From Bacteriovoracaceae bacterium (lineage in GTDB: Bacteria; Bdellovibrionota; Bacteriovoracia; Bacteriovoracales; Bacteriovoracaceae), in assembly GCA_947448095.1 (NCBI GenBank), contig CANFNN010000056.1:1-13167 (forward strand): 13,167 nt of DNA. The letters run 5' to 3'. The translations under genes and the position numbers were made by a program. Shown here in pieces: positions 1 to 7,022 of this stretch. Within the stretch, counting starts at the first letter, position 1, and each line of letters begins with the position of its first letter. A model generated the notes under the pieces. That model had not been told where the DNA came from, did no database searches, and saw only the letters and a list, made by a program, of their open reading frames with translations.

Positions 1-2
1 TC

Positions 3-542
3 AATACCATTCGATGTAAAAAAGTTGTACTCGCCTTAAATGGTTATTTCCCCCAATTTCATTCTGCTTTTAAAGATCTTATCACGCCTTTTCGTGCGCA
101 GATGATGGCAGTTGAACTAGAAGACGATATTGATTCACAAGCACTTCATTATGATTCCCCGGAGAAAGTCTATTGGAGAAAGTCTTTTGATAAGACACTC
201 CTTATTGGCGGAAAGCGACTTCTTGATGAAGCTGGAGAAGTGGGAGATTTTGAAAAGATCTCTTTTAAAATCCAAGAGGGACTCGAAAGTTATCTAAAAG
301 AAACACTCAAAATTCGTTACAAAGTTCTTCATCGTTGGTCAGGAACCATGGGATTTACTGATCATGAACTTCCTTATATTACCAAAGCGAATGCTGATAT
401 AGATGCTTTTGTCATTGGTGGCTTTAGTGGACATGGCATGGGTTTTGGTTTCAGGTCTGGTCAAGAAATGGCCAAACTTGTAACGGGTGAGATTTCACAA
501 TCATTTTTTGATTCTTTTAAACCGGTCAATATTCAATTATGA
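3..542 (+). CDS. FAD-dependent oxidoreductase, DAO family (C-terminal part, 5' end outside window)
   Basis: The reading frame is open from the left edge to a TGA at 540-542, giving 179 residues. The true start lies upstream of the window; the internal ATG at 102 is not the start because homologous sequence continues before it (KKVVLALNGYFPQF). The visible part matches the C-terminal half of DAO-family amine/amino-acid oxidases: the KVVLALNGY strand, a TPFRAQMMAVE substrate-domain strand, a LLIGGKR strand, then the HRWSGTMGFTDHELPYI segment and the C-terminal FAD-binding loop GGFSGHGMGFGF. Family members transfer electrons from a C-N bond of an amine or amino acid to FAD. The next two genes encode a peptide-type binding protein and an aldehyde dehydrogenase. 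By inference the oxidase makes an aldehyde that the dehydrogenase oxidises, as PuuB and PuuC do in putrescine breakdown. The substrate cannot be read from this fragment. Confidence 0.85.
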   Translation, partial: NTIRCKKVVLALNGYFPQFHSAFKDLITPFRAQMMAVELEDDIDSQALHYDSPEKVYWRKSFDKTLLIGGKRLLDEAGEVGDFEKISFKIQEGLESYLKETLKIRYKVLHRWSGTMGFTDHELPYITKANADIDAFVIGGFSGHGMGFGFRSGQEMAKLVTGEISQSFFDSFKPVNIQL

Positions 543-2281
543 AAAAAAGAACATTACTTATAGCGATTCTCTCAATTAGCTTAATCGGATTAGCGTTCTT
601 AGGTTGGAAGAAATTTAAACTCCAATCACTCTCTCCTTCGCTTTTAAGTCTCTCTTTAGACAATGCCTTTGATAGTTTAGATCCTTGTAAGGCATATAGT
701 GATGACTCATTGATTGTTTCCTCACAAGTTTTAGAACCTCTCTACCAATATCACTACTTAAAGCGGCCCTATGAGATTCAGCCACTCGTTGCGGCTGAAC
801 TTCCTTTGTTTGAGCAAAAGGGTCTCGTCTTAAAAATAAAATTAAAAAATAAAATCATTTATCACGATCATCCGGTATTCAAGGGCAAAACGAGATATTT
901 AAAAGCAGAAGATTTCGTTAACCAATTCAAACGTCTTGCCATGGATTCTTTGAAAAGTCCTGGGAGAAGTCTCTTCTCTGGTCTTATCCTTGGATTTGAT
1001 GATTACGGAAAAAAAATAAATGAAAATTGGAAAAAAATAAAAACAACTCCCCTTGAAGGGGTTTCAGCCTTTGATGATCGGACACTGATGATCAAAATGA
1101 GCCGTCCTGAACCAAATATGATTTATTATTTGGCGTTGAATTTTGCTGTTCCGGTTCCTTGGGAACTTTTAGTTGCCGAAGAAAATAAGTTGGATAAGGT
1201 GTTGGTTGGAACTGGCCCCTATGAATACACGGGGTTTGTTAATAATTATTTTGGGATGAAAAAGTTTGTTAATTATCGTTTGGATTTTTACCCCAGTTCA
1301 GGCGACCGTTACGCAAATGTTGAAAAACTGTTGATTTCTTCCAAAGAGAGAATTCCTTTTATTGATGAAGTTCGTTTTTATGTAACTTCTCAAGAAGAGG
1401 AAAGATGGGACATGTTTCTCAAAAGAGACATTGATCTTTTGACTGTGCCTAAAACGTTTATTCCCAAACTTTATGATTCTAACGGCGAACTTAGCCCAGA
1501 ATTAAAAAACAAGGAAATCATTCTAAAGCACTTTCCCATTTTGGCGAATCGTTGGCTTTCTTTCAATATGAAGAATTCAATCCTTGGTAAAAATGACTTC
1601 CTTCGTAGGGCCATTGCCTATGCGATTGATTATTCAAAATATGTTCAAGTGTTGTCACAAAATACAAATCTTCGTGCTAACTCGATTCTCGTGCCAGGAA
1701 TTTCAGGTTATATGCCAGCCAAAGATTTTCGATTTAAATATGATCCTGTGTTGGCCAAAGAATATTTGAGACAGGCTGGTTTTGATAAACCAGAAAAAAT
1801 GCCTACGATAATCTATTCGACTCGAGGCAATCAGAGTATTCATTTACTAGAAGCTGATTTTATAAAAAAACATCTTGAAGCAATTGGACTTAAGGTTCAA
1901 ATAGAAGTTCTGACTTTTCCCGATTTTATCCGAAAAGGGCGAGCCGGGGAGTTGATGTTTTTTACTGATAACTGGCTTTTTGATTACCCTGATGGCGAAA
2001 ATATTCTTCAGCTTTTAGTTTCTAGGAATTTTCCGGGAGTCAACAAGTCTGCTTATTCCAATCCGCGAATTGATGCTCTTTATGATGAATTAAAGAAGAC
2101 TACCAATCTTGATTTGAGAGACGCTATTATTCAACAAATGGAAGAAATCGTTTTTAATGATCTTCCTTGGATTCCCATGATGTATGAAAGTTCATTTGTG
2201 CTTCAATACCCAGAGATTAAAAACTTCAGAAAATCATCCATTATTAGAAATTATGTTAAATATCTTAAACTAGAGAGATAG
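539..2281 (+). CDS. Family-5 extracellular solute-binding protein, membrane-anchored
   Basis: This is a 580-residue protein of the SBP_bac_5 (DppA/OppA/NikA) family, the periplasmic ligand receptors of ABC importers for peptides and other small solutes. It starts with a basic, hydrophobic segment (residues 1-22) followed by GWKKF. No lipobox cysteine and no clear signal-peptidase site is visible, so it is probably held by an uncleaved N-terminal anchor. Family marks in order: SLDNAFDSLDP near 38-48, ILEPLY-like VLEPLYQYHY, the AEDFVNQFKRL helix, GTGPYEYTGF, the RRAIAYAIDYSKYVQ helix, YDPVLAKEYLRQAGF and the C-terminal SNPRIDALYDEL and IVFNDLPWIPMMY. The ATG overlaps the stop of the upstream oxidase (ATGA) with no obvious ribosome site, so translation is probably coupled. 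No permease or ATPase gene is adjacent on the downstream side. Uptake of the substrate used by the flanking enzymes is a reasonable guess only. Confidence 0.88.
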   Translation: MKKRTLLIAILSISLIGLAFLGWKKFKLQSLSPSLLSLSLDNAFDSLDPCKAYSDDSLIVSSQVLEPLYQYHYLKRPYEIQPLVAAELPLFEQKGLVLKIKLKNKIIYHDHPVFKGKTRYLKAEDFVNQFKRLAMDSLKSPGRSLFSGLILGFDDYGKKINENWKKIKTTPLEGVSAFDDRTLMIKMSRPEPNMIYYLALNFAVPVPWELLVAEENKLDKVLVGTGPYEYTGFVNNYFGMKKFVNYRLDFYPSSGDRYANVEKLLISSKERIPFIDEVRFYVTSQEEERWDMFLKRDIDLLTVPKTFIPKLYDSNGELSPELKNKEIILKHFPILANRWLSFNMKNSILGKNDFLRRAIAYAIDYSKYVQVLSQNTNLRANSILVPGISGYMPAKDFRFKYDPVLAKEYLRQAGFDKPEKMPTIIYSTRGNQSIHLLEADFIKKHLEAIGLKVQIEVLTFPDFIRKGRAGELMFFTDNWLFDYPDGENILQLLVSRNFPGVNKSAYSNPRIDALYDELKKTTNLDLRDAIIQQMEEIVFNDLPWIPMMYESSFVLQYPEIKNFRKSSIIRNYVKYLKLER

Positions 2282-2283
2282 CG

Positions 2284-3654
2284 ATGACCCTAAGTAACGT
2301 GGCCAATCAATTGAGAGAAGCTCATCAAAATTACGGCCGTTTTGATGTTAATAGTCGACTTGAGAAACTAGGACTATTAAAAAAAGTTATCTTGAAGTAC
2401 GAGTCTGAAATAACCCATGCCCTAAGATCGGATTTAGGGAAATCTGCTTTTGAAACCTATGCGACTGAAATCGGCTTTATCTTAGAAGAGATTAATTACA
2501 CGCTCAAAAATCTCTCCTCATGGGCGAAAATAAAAAAAGTAAAAACTCCTCTGACTTTGTTTCCTGGGAAGAGTTTTATTCACCCGGAGCCTTATGGTGT
2601 TGTACTCTTAATTTCTCCATGGAATTATCCTTTTCAATTGTGCCTTTCTCCTTTTATAGGAGCGATCGCTTCTGGAAATCGGGTTGTCTTAAAGCCTTCG
2701 GAATTCGCACTAGAGACTTCTTCTATTATTAAGAAAATAATTTCAGAAGTTTTCAAAGAAGATGAGGTGATTATAGTTGAAGGTGGGCTCGAAGAAACTC
2801 AGACATTATTAAAGCAAAAATTTGATTACATCTTCTTTACTGGAAGTACCGGTGTAGGCAAAGTGATCATGAAAGCTGCTGCTGAAAATCTTACTCCTGT
2901 GACTTTGGAACTCGGTGGGAAAAGCCCATGCTTAATTGAGGAAAGTGCCAATATCGATATTGCTGCCAAAAGAGTTGCCTGGGGTAAATTTCTTAATGCC
3001 GGGCAAACTTGTGTCGCTCCAGATTTTGTTTTGATTCCAGCCAAATTGCAGGATCAGTTTATCGAAAGATTAAATTATTACATCACAACCTTTTACGGTC
3101 TTGATGTTAAAACCTCGCATGACTATCCTCGGATTGTGAATCATCGCCATTTTGATCGTTTAGAGCAGCTGCTTATTCCGGAAAAAATTGCAGTTGGTGG
3201 ACAGCTCATTCGTGAAGAAAACTTCATTGGACCGACAGTTATGAAAAATGTTGTGTGGTCTGATAAGGTCATGCAGGATGAAATATTTGGGCCTATACTG
3301 CCGATTATTCCTTACGAGAATTTACAGGAAGCAATCAAGCAAATTTTAAATCTACCAAAGCCTCTGGCATTTTATTTATTTTCTGAAGATTCCGAAAAGC
3401 AAAACCAGATTATCTCAATGATTCCTTTTGGGGGAGGCTGTATCAATGACACAGTTATTCATCTCGCCAATCCTAATTTGCCATTTGGTGGAGTCGGAAC
3501 GTCTGGGATTGGGAGTTATCATGGGCAGAAGAGCTTTGATACCTTTACTCACTATAAGTCGCTGTATCAACAGGGATCGTTAGTGGATATCCCTTTGAGA
3601 TACCCACCCTATAATGAACAGAAAATGAATTGGATTAAGTTCTTTTTACGTTAG
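2284..3654 (+). CDS. Aldehyde dehydrogenase, class-3 type
   Basis: This 456-residue NAD(P)-dependent aldehyde dehydrogenase oxidises an aldehyde to a carboxylate. The length and the C-terminal RYPPY motif are typical of the ALDH3 (fatty, aromatic or coniferyl aldehyde) group, which lacks the longer N terminus of other ALDHs. Visible active-site elements: SPWNYP with Asn114, Lys137 in VVLKPSE, the FTGSTGVGK cofactor loop at 185-193, general base Glu209 in LELGGKSP, and nucleophile Cys243 in NAGQTC. EIFGP and PFGGVGTSGIG appear later. All catalytic residues are intact. The start lies two bases after the stop of the binding-protein gene, behind a purine-rich AGAGAGATAG. The arrangement indicates co-transcription with the oxidase and binding protein; the aldehyde is probably the oxidase product (inference). 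Its stop codon overlaps the stop of the small minus-strand gene by three bases. Confidence 0.95.
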   Translation: MTLSNVANQLREAHQNYGRFDVNSRLEKLGLLKKVILKYESEITHALRSDLGKSAFETYATEIGFILEEINYTLKNLSSWAKIKKVKTPLTLFPGKSFIHPEPYGVVLLISPWNYPFQLCLSPFIGAIASGNRVVLKPSEFALETSSIIKKIISEVFKEDEVIIVEGGLEETQTLLKQKFDYIFFTGSTGVGKVIMKAAAENLTPVTLELGGKSPCLIEESANIDIAAKRVAWGKFLNAGQTCVAPDFVLIPAKLQDQFIERLNYYITTFYGLDVKTSHDYPRIVNHRHFDRLEQLLIPEKIAVGGQLIREENFIGPTVMKNVVWSDKVMQDEIFGPILPIIPYENLQEAIKQILNLPKPLAFYLFSEDSEKQNQIISMIPFGGGCINDTVIHLANPNLPFGGVGTSGIGSYHGQKSFDTFTHYKSLYQQGSLVDIPLRYPPYNEQKMNWIKFFLR

Positions 3655-3809
3655 AGTTTCCAACTCGCATCGTACCATGGCTTAACAGTCTGGGTGTGGC
3701 CGGCGACGTATCTGTCCTGGGCAGGAGTCTTCATATTGGCGTAATGAACGGCCATAAATGCGAAAAAGAAGAAAAAGAAAGTTGCTGTACTAAATAATTT
3801 CCATGTCAT
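3651..3809 (-). CDS. Small single-span membrane protein (52 residues), unknown function
   Basis: Reading the minus strand from 3809 gives an ATG-started frame of 52 codons ending in TAA at 3651. The ATG is preceded by AAGGGG six bases upstream, a strong ribosome site. The product begins MTWKLFSTATFFFFFFAFMA, a hydrophobic N-terminal helix with six consecutive phenylalanines. It is followed by about 30 polar residues containing VHYANMKTPAQDRYVAGHT and ending in the tryptophan-rich KPWYDASWKL. A single membrane span with a short soluble tail is the obvious reading. The tail lies on the far side of the membrane if residues 1-4 stay inside. I recognise no family. In size it resembles small accessory subunits of membrane complexes, but nothing ties it to one. 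It converges on the aldehyde dehydrogenase gene and diverges from the retropepsin operon. The non-repetitive tail and ribosome site make it more than a chance frame. Confidence 0.6.
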   Translation of the reverse strand: MTWKLFSTATFFFFFFAFMAVHYANMKTPAQDRYVAGHTQTVKPWYDASWKL

Positions 3810-3838
3810 ATTTGTCCCCTTGAGTGATTCCTATAGGG

Positions 3839-3862
3839 CTTATCGGTTGAGGCGAGGATAAG
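3839..3862. repeat. Short inverted repeat in the divergent intergenic region
   Basis: CTTATC at 3839-3844 and GATAAG at 3857-3862 form perfect 6-bp arms around a 12-base spacer. The repeat lies about 30 bases upstream of the small minus-strand gene and about 120 bases upstream of the retropepsin gene. It could be an operator or a leader hairpin of the small gene, but the short arms and long spacer make chance a real possibility. Confidence 0.25.
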
Positions 3863-3918
3863 TTAATCCCACTTTTGACTAAAACAATAAAATTAATGTG
3901 TTAGGTCCCTTATCTCTA

Positions 3919-3948
3919 TTGCCTTCAGTCTGGAGAATGTTTTAAAAT
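3919..3948 (+). promoter_or_regulatory. Predicted sigma70-type promoter of the retropepsin/7TM/ATP-grasp operon
   Basis: TTGCCT at 3919-3924 (-35) and TAAAAT at 3943-3948 (-10) are separated by 18 bases. Transcription would start near 3955, giving a leader of about 28 bases that contains the AAAGG ribosome site at 3971-3975. The match is 4/6 and 5/6 to consensus. The intergenic position directly before a three-gene operon supports it. Confidence 0.5.
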
Positions 3949-3982
3949 AAGGCCTACAAACCGATCTTTAAAAGGCTTTTTG

Positions 3983-4465
3983 GTGAAGTTAATTGTTCTA
4001 TTTTTAGGATTGATACTCAATTTTTCAACTCCTGTGTTTGCCCAACTTCTCAAAGAGAAGGTTCTGATTGGAAGAGTTGAGTGGATAAGTATCCCAGAAA
4101 TCAAAATCAAGCTCAAAGCACGAATTGATACAGGTGCTAAGACCACCTCTATGCACGCAATGAATATTGAGGAAGTAGAACAAAGGGGTGAGCTCTTTGT
4201 TAAATTTCAAACCTTAGATTCAGAAGGCAAAGTCGTTGAACTCGTGAGAAAAGTGGGAACTACTCAGCGAGTTTCAAACACTGCAGGTTTTGTTTCTCGT
4301 CGTTACGTAATCAAAGAAAAAATTAAAATGGGAAATATTGAAAGAGAAGTCCTCATTAACTTAAATGACCGCTCTAAAATGGAATACAAGTTCCTGATTG
4401 GCCGTAACGTCCTTTTGGGACGTTTCATTGTTGATGTGGCCCGCTCACACGTATTAGGTGATTAA
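3983..4465 (+). CDS. Periplasmic retropepsin-like peptidase ('ATP-dependent zinc protease' family, PF05618)
   Basis: This 160-residue protein belongs to the family usually annotated as ATP-dependent zinc protease associated with RimK. No zinc or ATP motif is visible. Instead it shows the aspartic-protease signature of retropepsins: IDTGAKTTSMHA with Asp49-Thr-Gly-Ala. A second conserved patch, FLIGRNVLLGRFIVDVARS, near the C terminus fits the single-domain retropepsin fold, which works as a dimer. Residues 1-20 (MKLIVLFLGLILNFSTPVFA) form a clear signal peptide with cleavage before Gln21, so it acts in the periplasm. I chose the GTG at 3983: AAAGG lies seven bases upstream. The TTG at 3980 is in frame but only four bases from that site. 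It is first in a three-gene operon with a 7TM protein and an ATP-grasp ligase. By inference it processes a peptide or protein in the envelope in concert with them. Confidence 0.85.
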   Translation: MKLIVLFLGLILNFSTPVFAQLLKEKVLIGRVEWISIPEIKIKLKARIDTGAKTTSMHAMNIEEVEQRGELFVKFQTLDSEGKVVELVRKVGTTQRVSNTAGFVSRRYVIKEKIKMGNIEREVLINLNDRSKMEYKFLIGRNVLLGRFIVDVARSHVLGD

Positions 4466-4468
4466 TTC

Positions 4469-6082
4469 ATGAAAAAAATCATAGTTCTGATTACGACTCT
4501 CTTGATCGCTACTCCGTTAGCGATGTTATTTTATAAATCACAAGTTTTGAATCTCTCCTTACTCCCTCAGATGGTGGATGATGTTTGGAACTTTCATCTT
4601 ACGGCCAAGCCCAAGGGAGATCATTCTACTTTTTCTTTTCCCATTCCTAAGCCTGGTCCAGGAATTAAAATTAGCGATGAGAGAATTCGCTCTAAAAACT
4701 TTGAAGTTTTTATCGATTCCAATTCTGATAGCACCTTGGCAACTTGGAGTTCAAAAGAGCCAATTAAACAAAAAGTTGCGTATTCTGCAAGAATCGATTT
4801 GAAGCCATTGTCATATAAAGATATTCCAAAAGATTATACCGAAAGTTATCCAAAGGGTTTGACTCGTTATCTTAAAACTCCTGAATTATTGCCGGAAGAT
4901 ACAGCGGCTATTAGTCATCTCGAAAAAGCGATTCTTGAAGGCAACGAGGACAAAACCAGCGTAATCAGAAAAATTTATTATTATGTTGAAGAAGAAATTC
5001 AGCGAAATACTTCAATTAAAACAATCCATGAAACTTTAAATACTGGTAAAGGCTCACCTCTTATTAAGGCTAAGCTTTTTAATATTATGGCCCGTCGTCA
5101 AAAAGTGCCTTCACGAATTGTCGTGATGGTTCGAATGCCGGAGCTTAAGAAACAAGCCCAGTCAAAACTCAGATTCACATTTGCCAATGAAGTTTTTCTG
5201 AACAATAAGTGGATTCCAATTGATACGAACCGCGGCTACTTCGGTGAGCGGCCGGATAACTTTATGGTTATTCATCGAAATTATGACGAAGTGGAAAAGA
5301 TTATTTCTAAAAAGAGAGTGAGCTATTCGATTCAAGCTGAACGAGCAAGAATTAACCGTTATAATAAAACAGAATTTAAAAAAGAAGTTCTCAAAAGTGA
5401 TTCAATCTTTTCTAAGCTCAGTCTCTATCGTCTGCCCCTTCCTCTTCAGACAATGTTTACGACCATTTTATTAATTCCCTTAGGCACCTTAGTTCTTTCG
5501 ATTGCTCGCAATATTATTGGTATTCCGACCTTTGGTATTTTTACGCCTATCCTTTTGACTCTGTTTTTTAAAGAGACGTCTTTTGGTTTCGGTTTTTTAT
5601 TCTTTTTTGTGGTGGTTCTAATCGGAATTGGAGAGAGATATGTTCTGGATAAGTTCTATCTTCTTGCAGTCCCCAGACTCTCAATCATTCTTACCCTCGT
5701 AATTATGCTGATGATTGGTTACTCGCTTTTTAGTTCAGATATTGCTTTTATTTCACAAAAGCATTTGGCGTTCTTTCCCATCGTTATTGTGACATCGAAT
5801 ATTGAGCGGTTATCAATCATGCTAACTGAAGAAGGACTGGTTAATACTCTTAAAACCCTTTTTGGGACTCTCGTTATTGCCATCTTGGGTTATCTTCTCT
5901 ACTCCATTCATGCCCTTGAAATGTTTATGTTCACTAACCCAGAACTTCTGTTCACAGTCATTGGCCTATTGATCTTAATCGGAAAATATAAAGGTTATCG
6001 TCTCTCTGAGTTCTTAAGATTCAGAGATCTAGTTCGTCAGAGGAAGAAAATAAACGAGGTCATATCACATGATATTCCGTGA
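4469..6082 (+). CDS. Inactive transglutaminase-like domain fused to seven membrane helices
   Basis: This 537-residue protein has the layout of the PF14400/PF14402 families. It has an N-terminal membrane anchor (about 4-21), a periplasmic transglutaminase-fold domain (about 140-290), then about seven hydrophobic helices from 328 to 506 and a basic cytoplasmic tail. The catalytic triad is lost: the whole protein contains no cysteine. The residue where the nucleophile is expected, in TGKGSPLIKAKLF, is Ser196, and the expected His position reads FANEVF (Asn240). Asp252 in IPIDTNRG remains. The domain therefore probably binds rather than cuts or crosslinks. Signature membrane segments include GIPTFGIFTPILLTLFF, GIGERYVLDKFYLLAVPRLS and FPIVIVTSNIERLSI. 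The AGGTG ribosome site lies eight bases before the ATG, and the gene sits three bases after the retropepsin gene. It overlaps the ATP-grasp gene by 14 bases, so the three are co-expressed. A receptor or scaffold role linking periplasmic peptidase to cytoplasmic ligase is an inference. Confidence 0.87.
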   Translation: MKKIIVLITTLLIATPLAMLFYKSQVLNLSLLPQMVDDVWNFHLTAKPKGDHSTFSFPIPKPGPGIKISDERIRSKNFEVFIDSNSDSTLATWSSKEPIKQKVAYSARIDLKPLSYKDIPKDYTESYPKGLTRYLKTPELLPEDTAAISHLEKAILEGNEDKTSVIRKIYYYVEEEIQRNTSIKTIHETLNTGKGSPLIKAKLFNIMARRQKVPSRIVVMVRMPELKKQAQSKLRFTFANEVFLNNKWIPIDTNRGYFGERPDNFMVIHRNYDEVEKIISKKRVSYSIQAERARINRYNKTEFKKEVLKSDSIFSKLSLYRLPLPLQTMFTTILLIPLGTLVLSIARNIIGIPTFGIFTPILLTLFFKETSFGFGFLFFFVVVLIGIGERYVLDKFYLLAVPRLSIILTLVIMLMIGYSLFSSDIAFISQKHLAFFPIVIVTSNIERLSIMLTEEGLVNTLKTLFGTLVIAILGYLLYSIHALEMFMFTNPELLFTVIGLLILIGKYKGYRLSEFLRFRDLVRQRKKINEVISHDIP

Positions 6083-7022
6083 TTTGGAAAACCTCGGTAT
6101 TCTAGGCATCAATAATCGTGTTGGAAGGTATATCCTTCGTCATAACAAGCGTGAAAATTATCCACTTGTTGATGATAAAGTTAAGACTGCTCAGAGAGCA
6201 GAGGCATGGGGTATTGCCATGCCTGAGAACTACATGATTGTTGAGAATTACGGCTCTCTAAAAAATCTACATCTTAAGATTTTGAACTACGATTCTTTTG
6301 TCATAAAACCTGCTAATGGTTCTCAGGGAAACGGAATTATTGTTATTAAAGAAATCATTAAGGAAGAAAAAAATGGAGTGATGCGAGTTTTGTGCCGTCG
6401 CTCAAATGATAAGTTAATGGAAATTGAGGAAGTGAAACACCACATCTCTGGTATTCTCTCTGGTCTTTACTCTCTGTCTGGTCAAAGTGATACGGCAATT
6501 ATTCAATCAAAAATTGATAAGCATCCAATCTTTAATGATTATTCTTATGGTGGGATTCCCGATATTCGTGTGATTGTCTTTGAAGGTTATCCCGTTATGA
6601 GCATGGTTCGTTTGCCGACGAAATCTTCCGATGGTCGCGCTAATCTGCATCAGGGCGCGATTGGAGCAGGCATCAATTTAGCTGATGGCTCGACTAATAA
6701 TGCTGTTATTAAAAACCAGGTCATTGATGTTCATCCTGATACTGGTCATCAGCTGGTTGGGCTTAAACTTCCTTTTTGGCGAGAGATTCTGGAACTCGCG
6801 GCGCAGTGCTATGACATGGTGGAATTAGGTTATTTAGGAGCTGATATTGTTCTTACCCCGGATCGAGGACCAATTCTTCTTGAGCTTAATGCTCGTCCCG
6901 GTTTGGGAATTCAAATTGCTAATCTAGCAGGTCTCGTTCCCCGTTTAGAAAAAATTCGCCTAGAAGCACCGAAGAATTTACTCGCTAAAGAGAGAGTTGA
7001 TTTTTCCATGAAAAATTTTTAA
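6069..7022 (+). CDS. ATP-grasp ligase, alpha-L-glutamate ligase-related (RimK-like)
   Basis: This 317-residue cytoplasmic protein has an ATP-grasp fold of the RimK-related group (PF14397, TIGR02291 type). ATP-grasp ligases activate a carboxylate as an acyl phosphate and join it to an amine or thiol. Visible elements: the nucleotide-binding strand FVIKPANGSQGNGIIVI at 77-93 (Lys80 and the glycine-rich loop), IPDIRVIVFEGYPVMSMVRL at 163-182, the DGRANLHQGAIGAG segment at 188-201, and the metal-binding strand ILLELNARPGLGIQIAN with Glu272 and Asn274. No signal peptide or membrane span is present. The GAGG ribosome site lies about nine bases before the ATG, inside the end of the 7TM gene, with a 14-base overlap. 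In related operons this gene accompanies the same peptidase and 7TM protein, so it probably modifies or makes a peptide-linked molecule. The acceptor is unknown and RimK-like glutamylation of a ribosomal protein should not be assumed. The stop overlaps the convergent dus stop. Confidence 0.88.
   Translation: MIFRDLENLGILGINNRVGRYILRHNKRENYPLVDDKVKTAQRAEAWGIAMPENYMIVENYGSLKNLHLKILNYDSFVIKPANGSQGNGIIVIKEIIKEEKNGVMRVLCRRSNDKLMEIEEVKHHISGILSGLYSLSGQSDTAIIQSKIDKHPIFNDYSYGGIPDIRVIVFEGYPVMSMVRLPTKSSDGRANLHQGAIGAGINLADGSTNNAVIKNQVIDVHPDTGHQLVGLKLPFWREILELAAQCYDMVELGYLGADIVLTPDRGPILLELNARPGLGIQIANLAGLVPRLEKIRLEAPKNLLAKERVDFSMKNF

Noticed and set aside
2826..3044. Open frame on the minus strand inside the aldehyde dehydrogenase gene, and similar frames elsewhere antisense or out of frame to genes.
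   Set aside because: They mirror strongly conserved coding sequence on the other strand, lack ribosome sites, and give low-complexity products without recognisable domains.
3980..3985. TTG at 3980 as the retropepsin start.
   Set aside because: It is only four bases from the AAAGG ribosome site, while the GTG at 3983 is seven bases away and gives a cleaner signal peptide beginning with Met-Lys.
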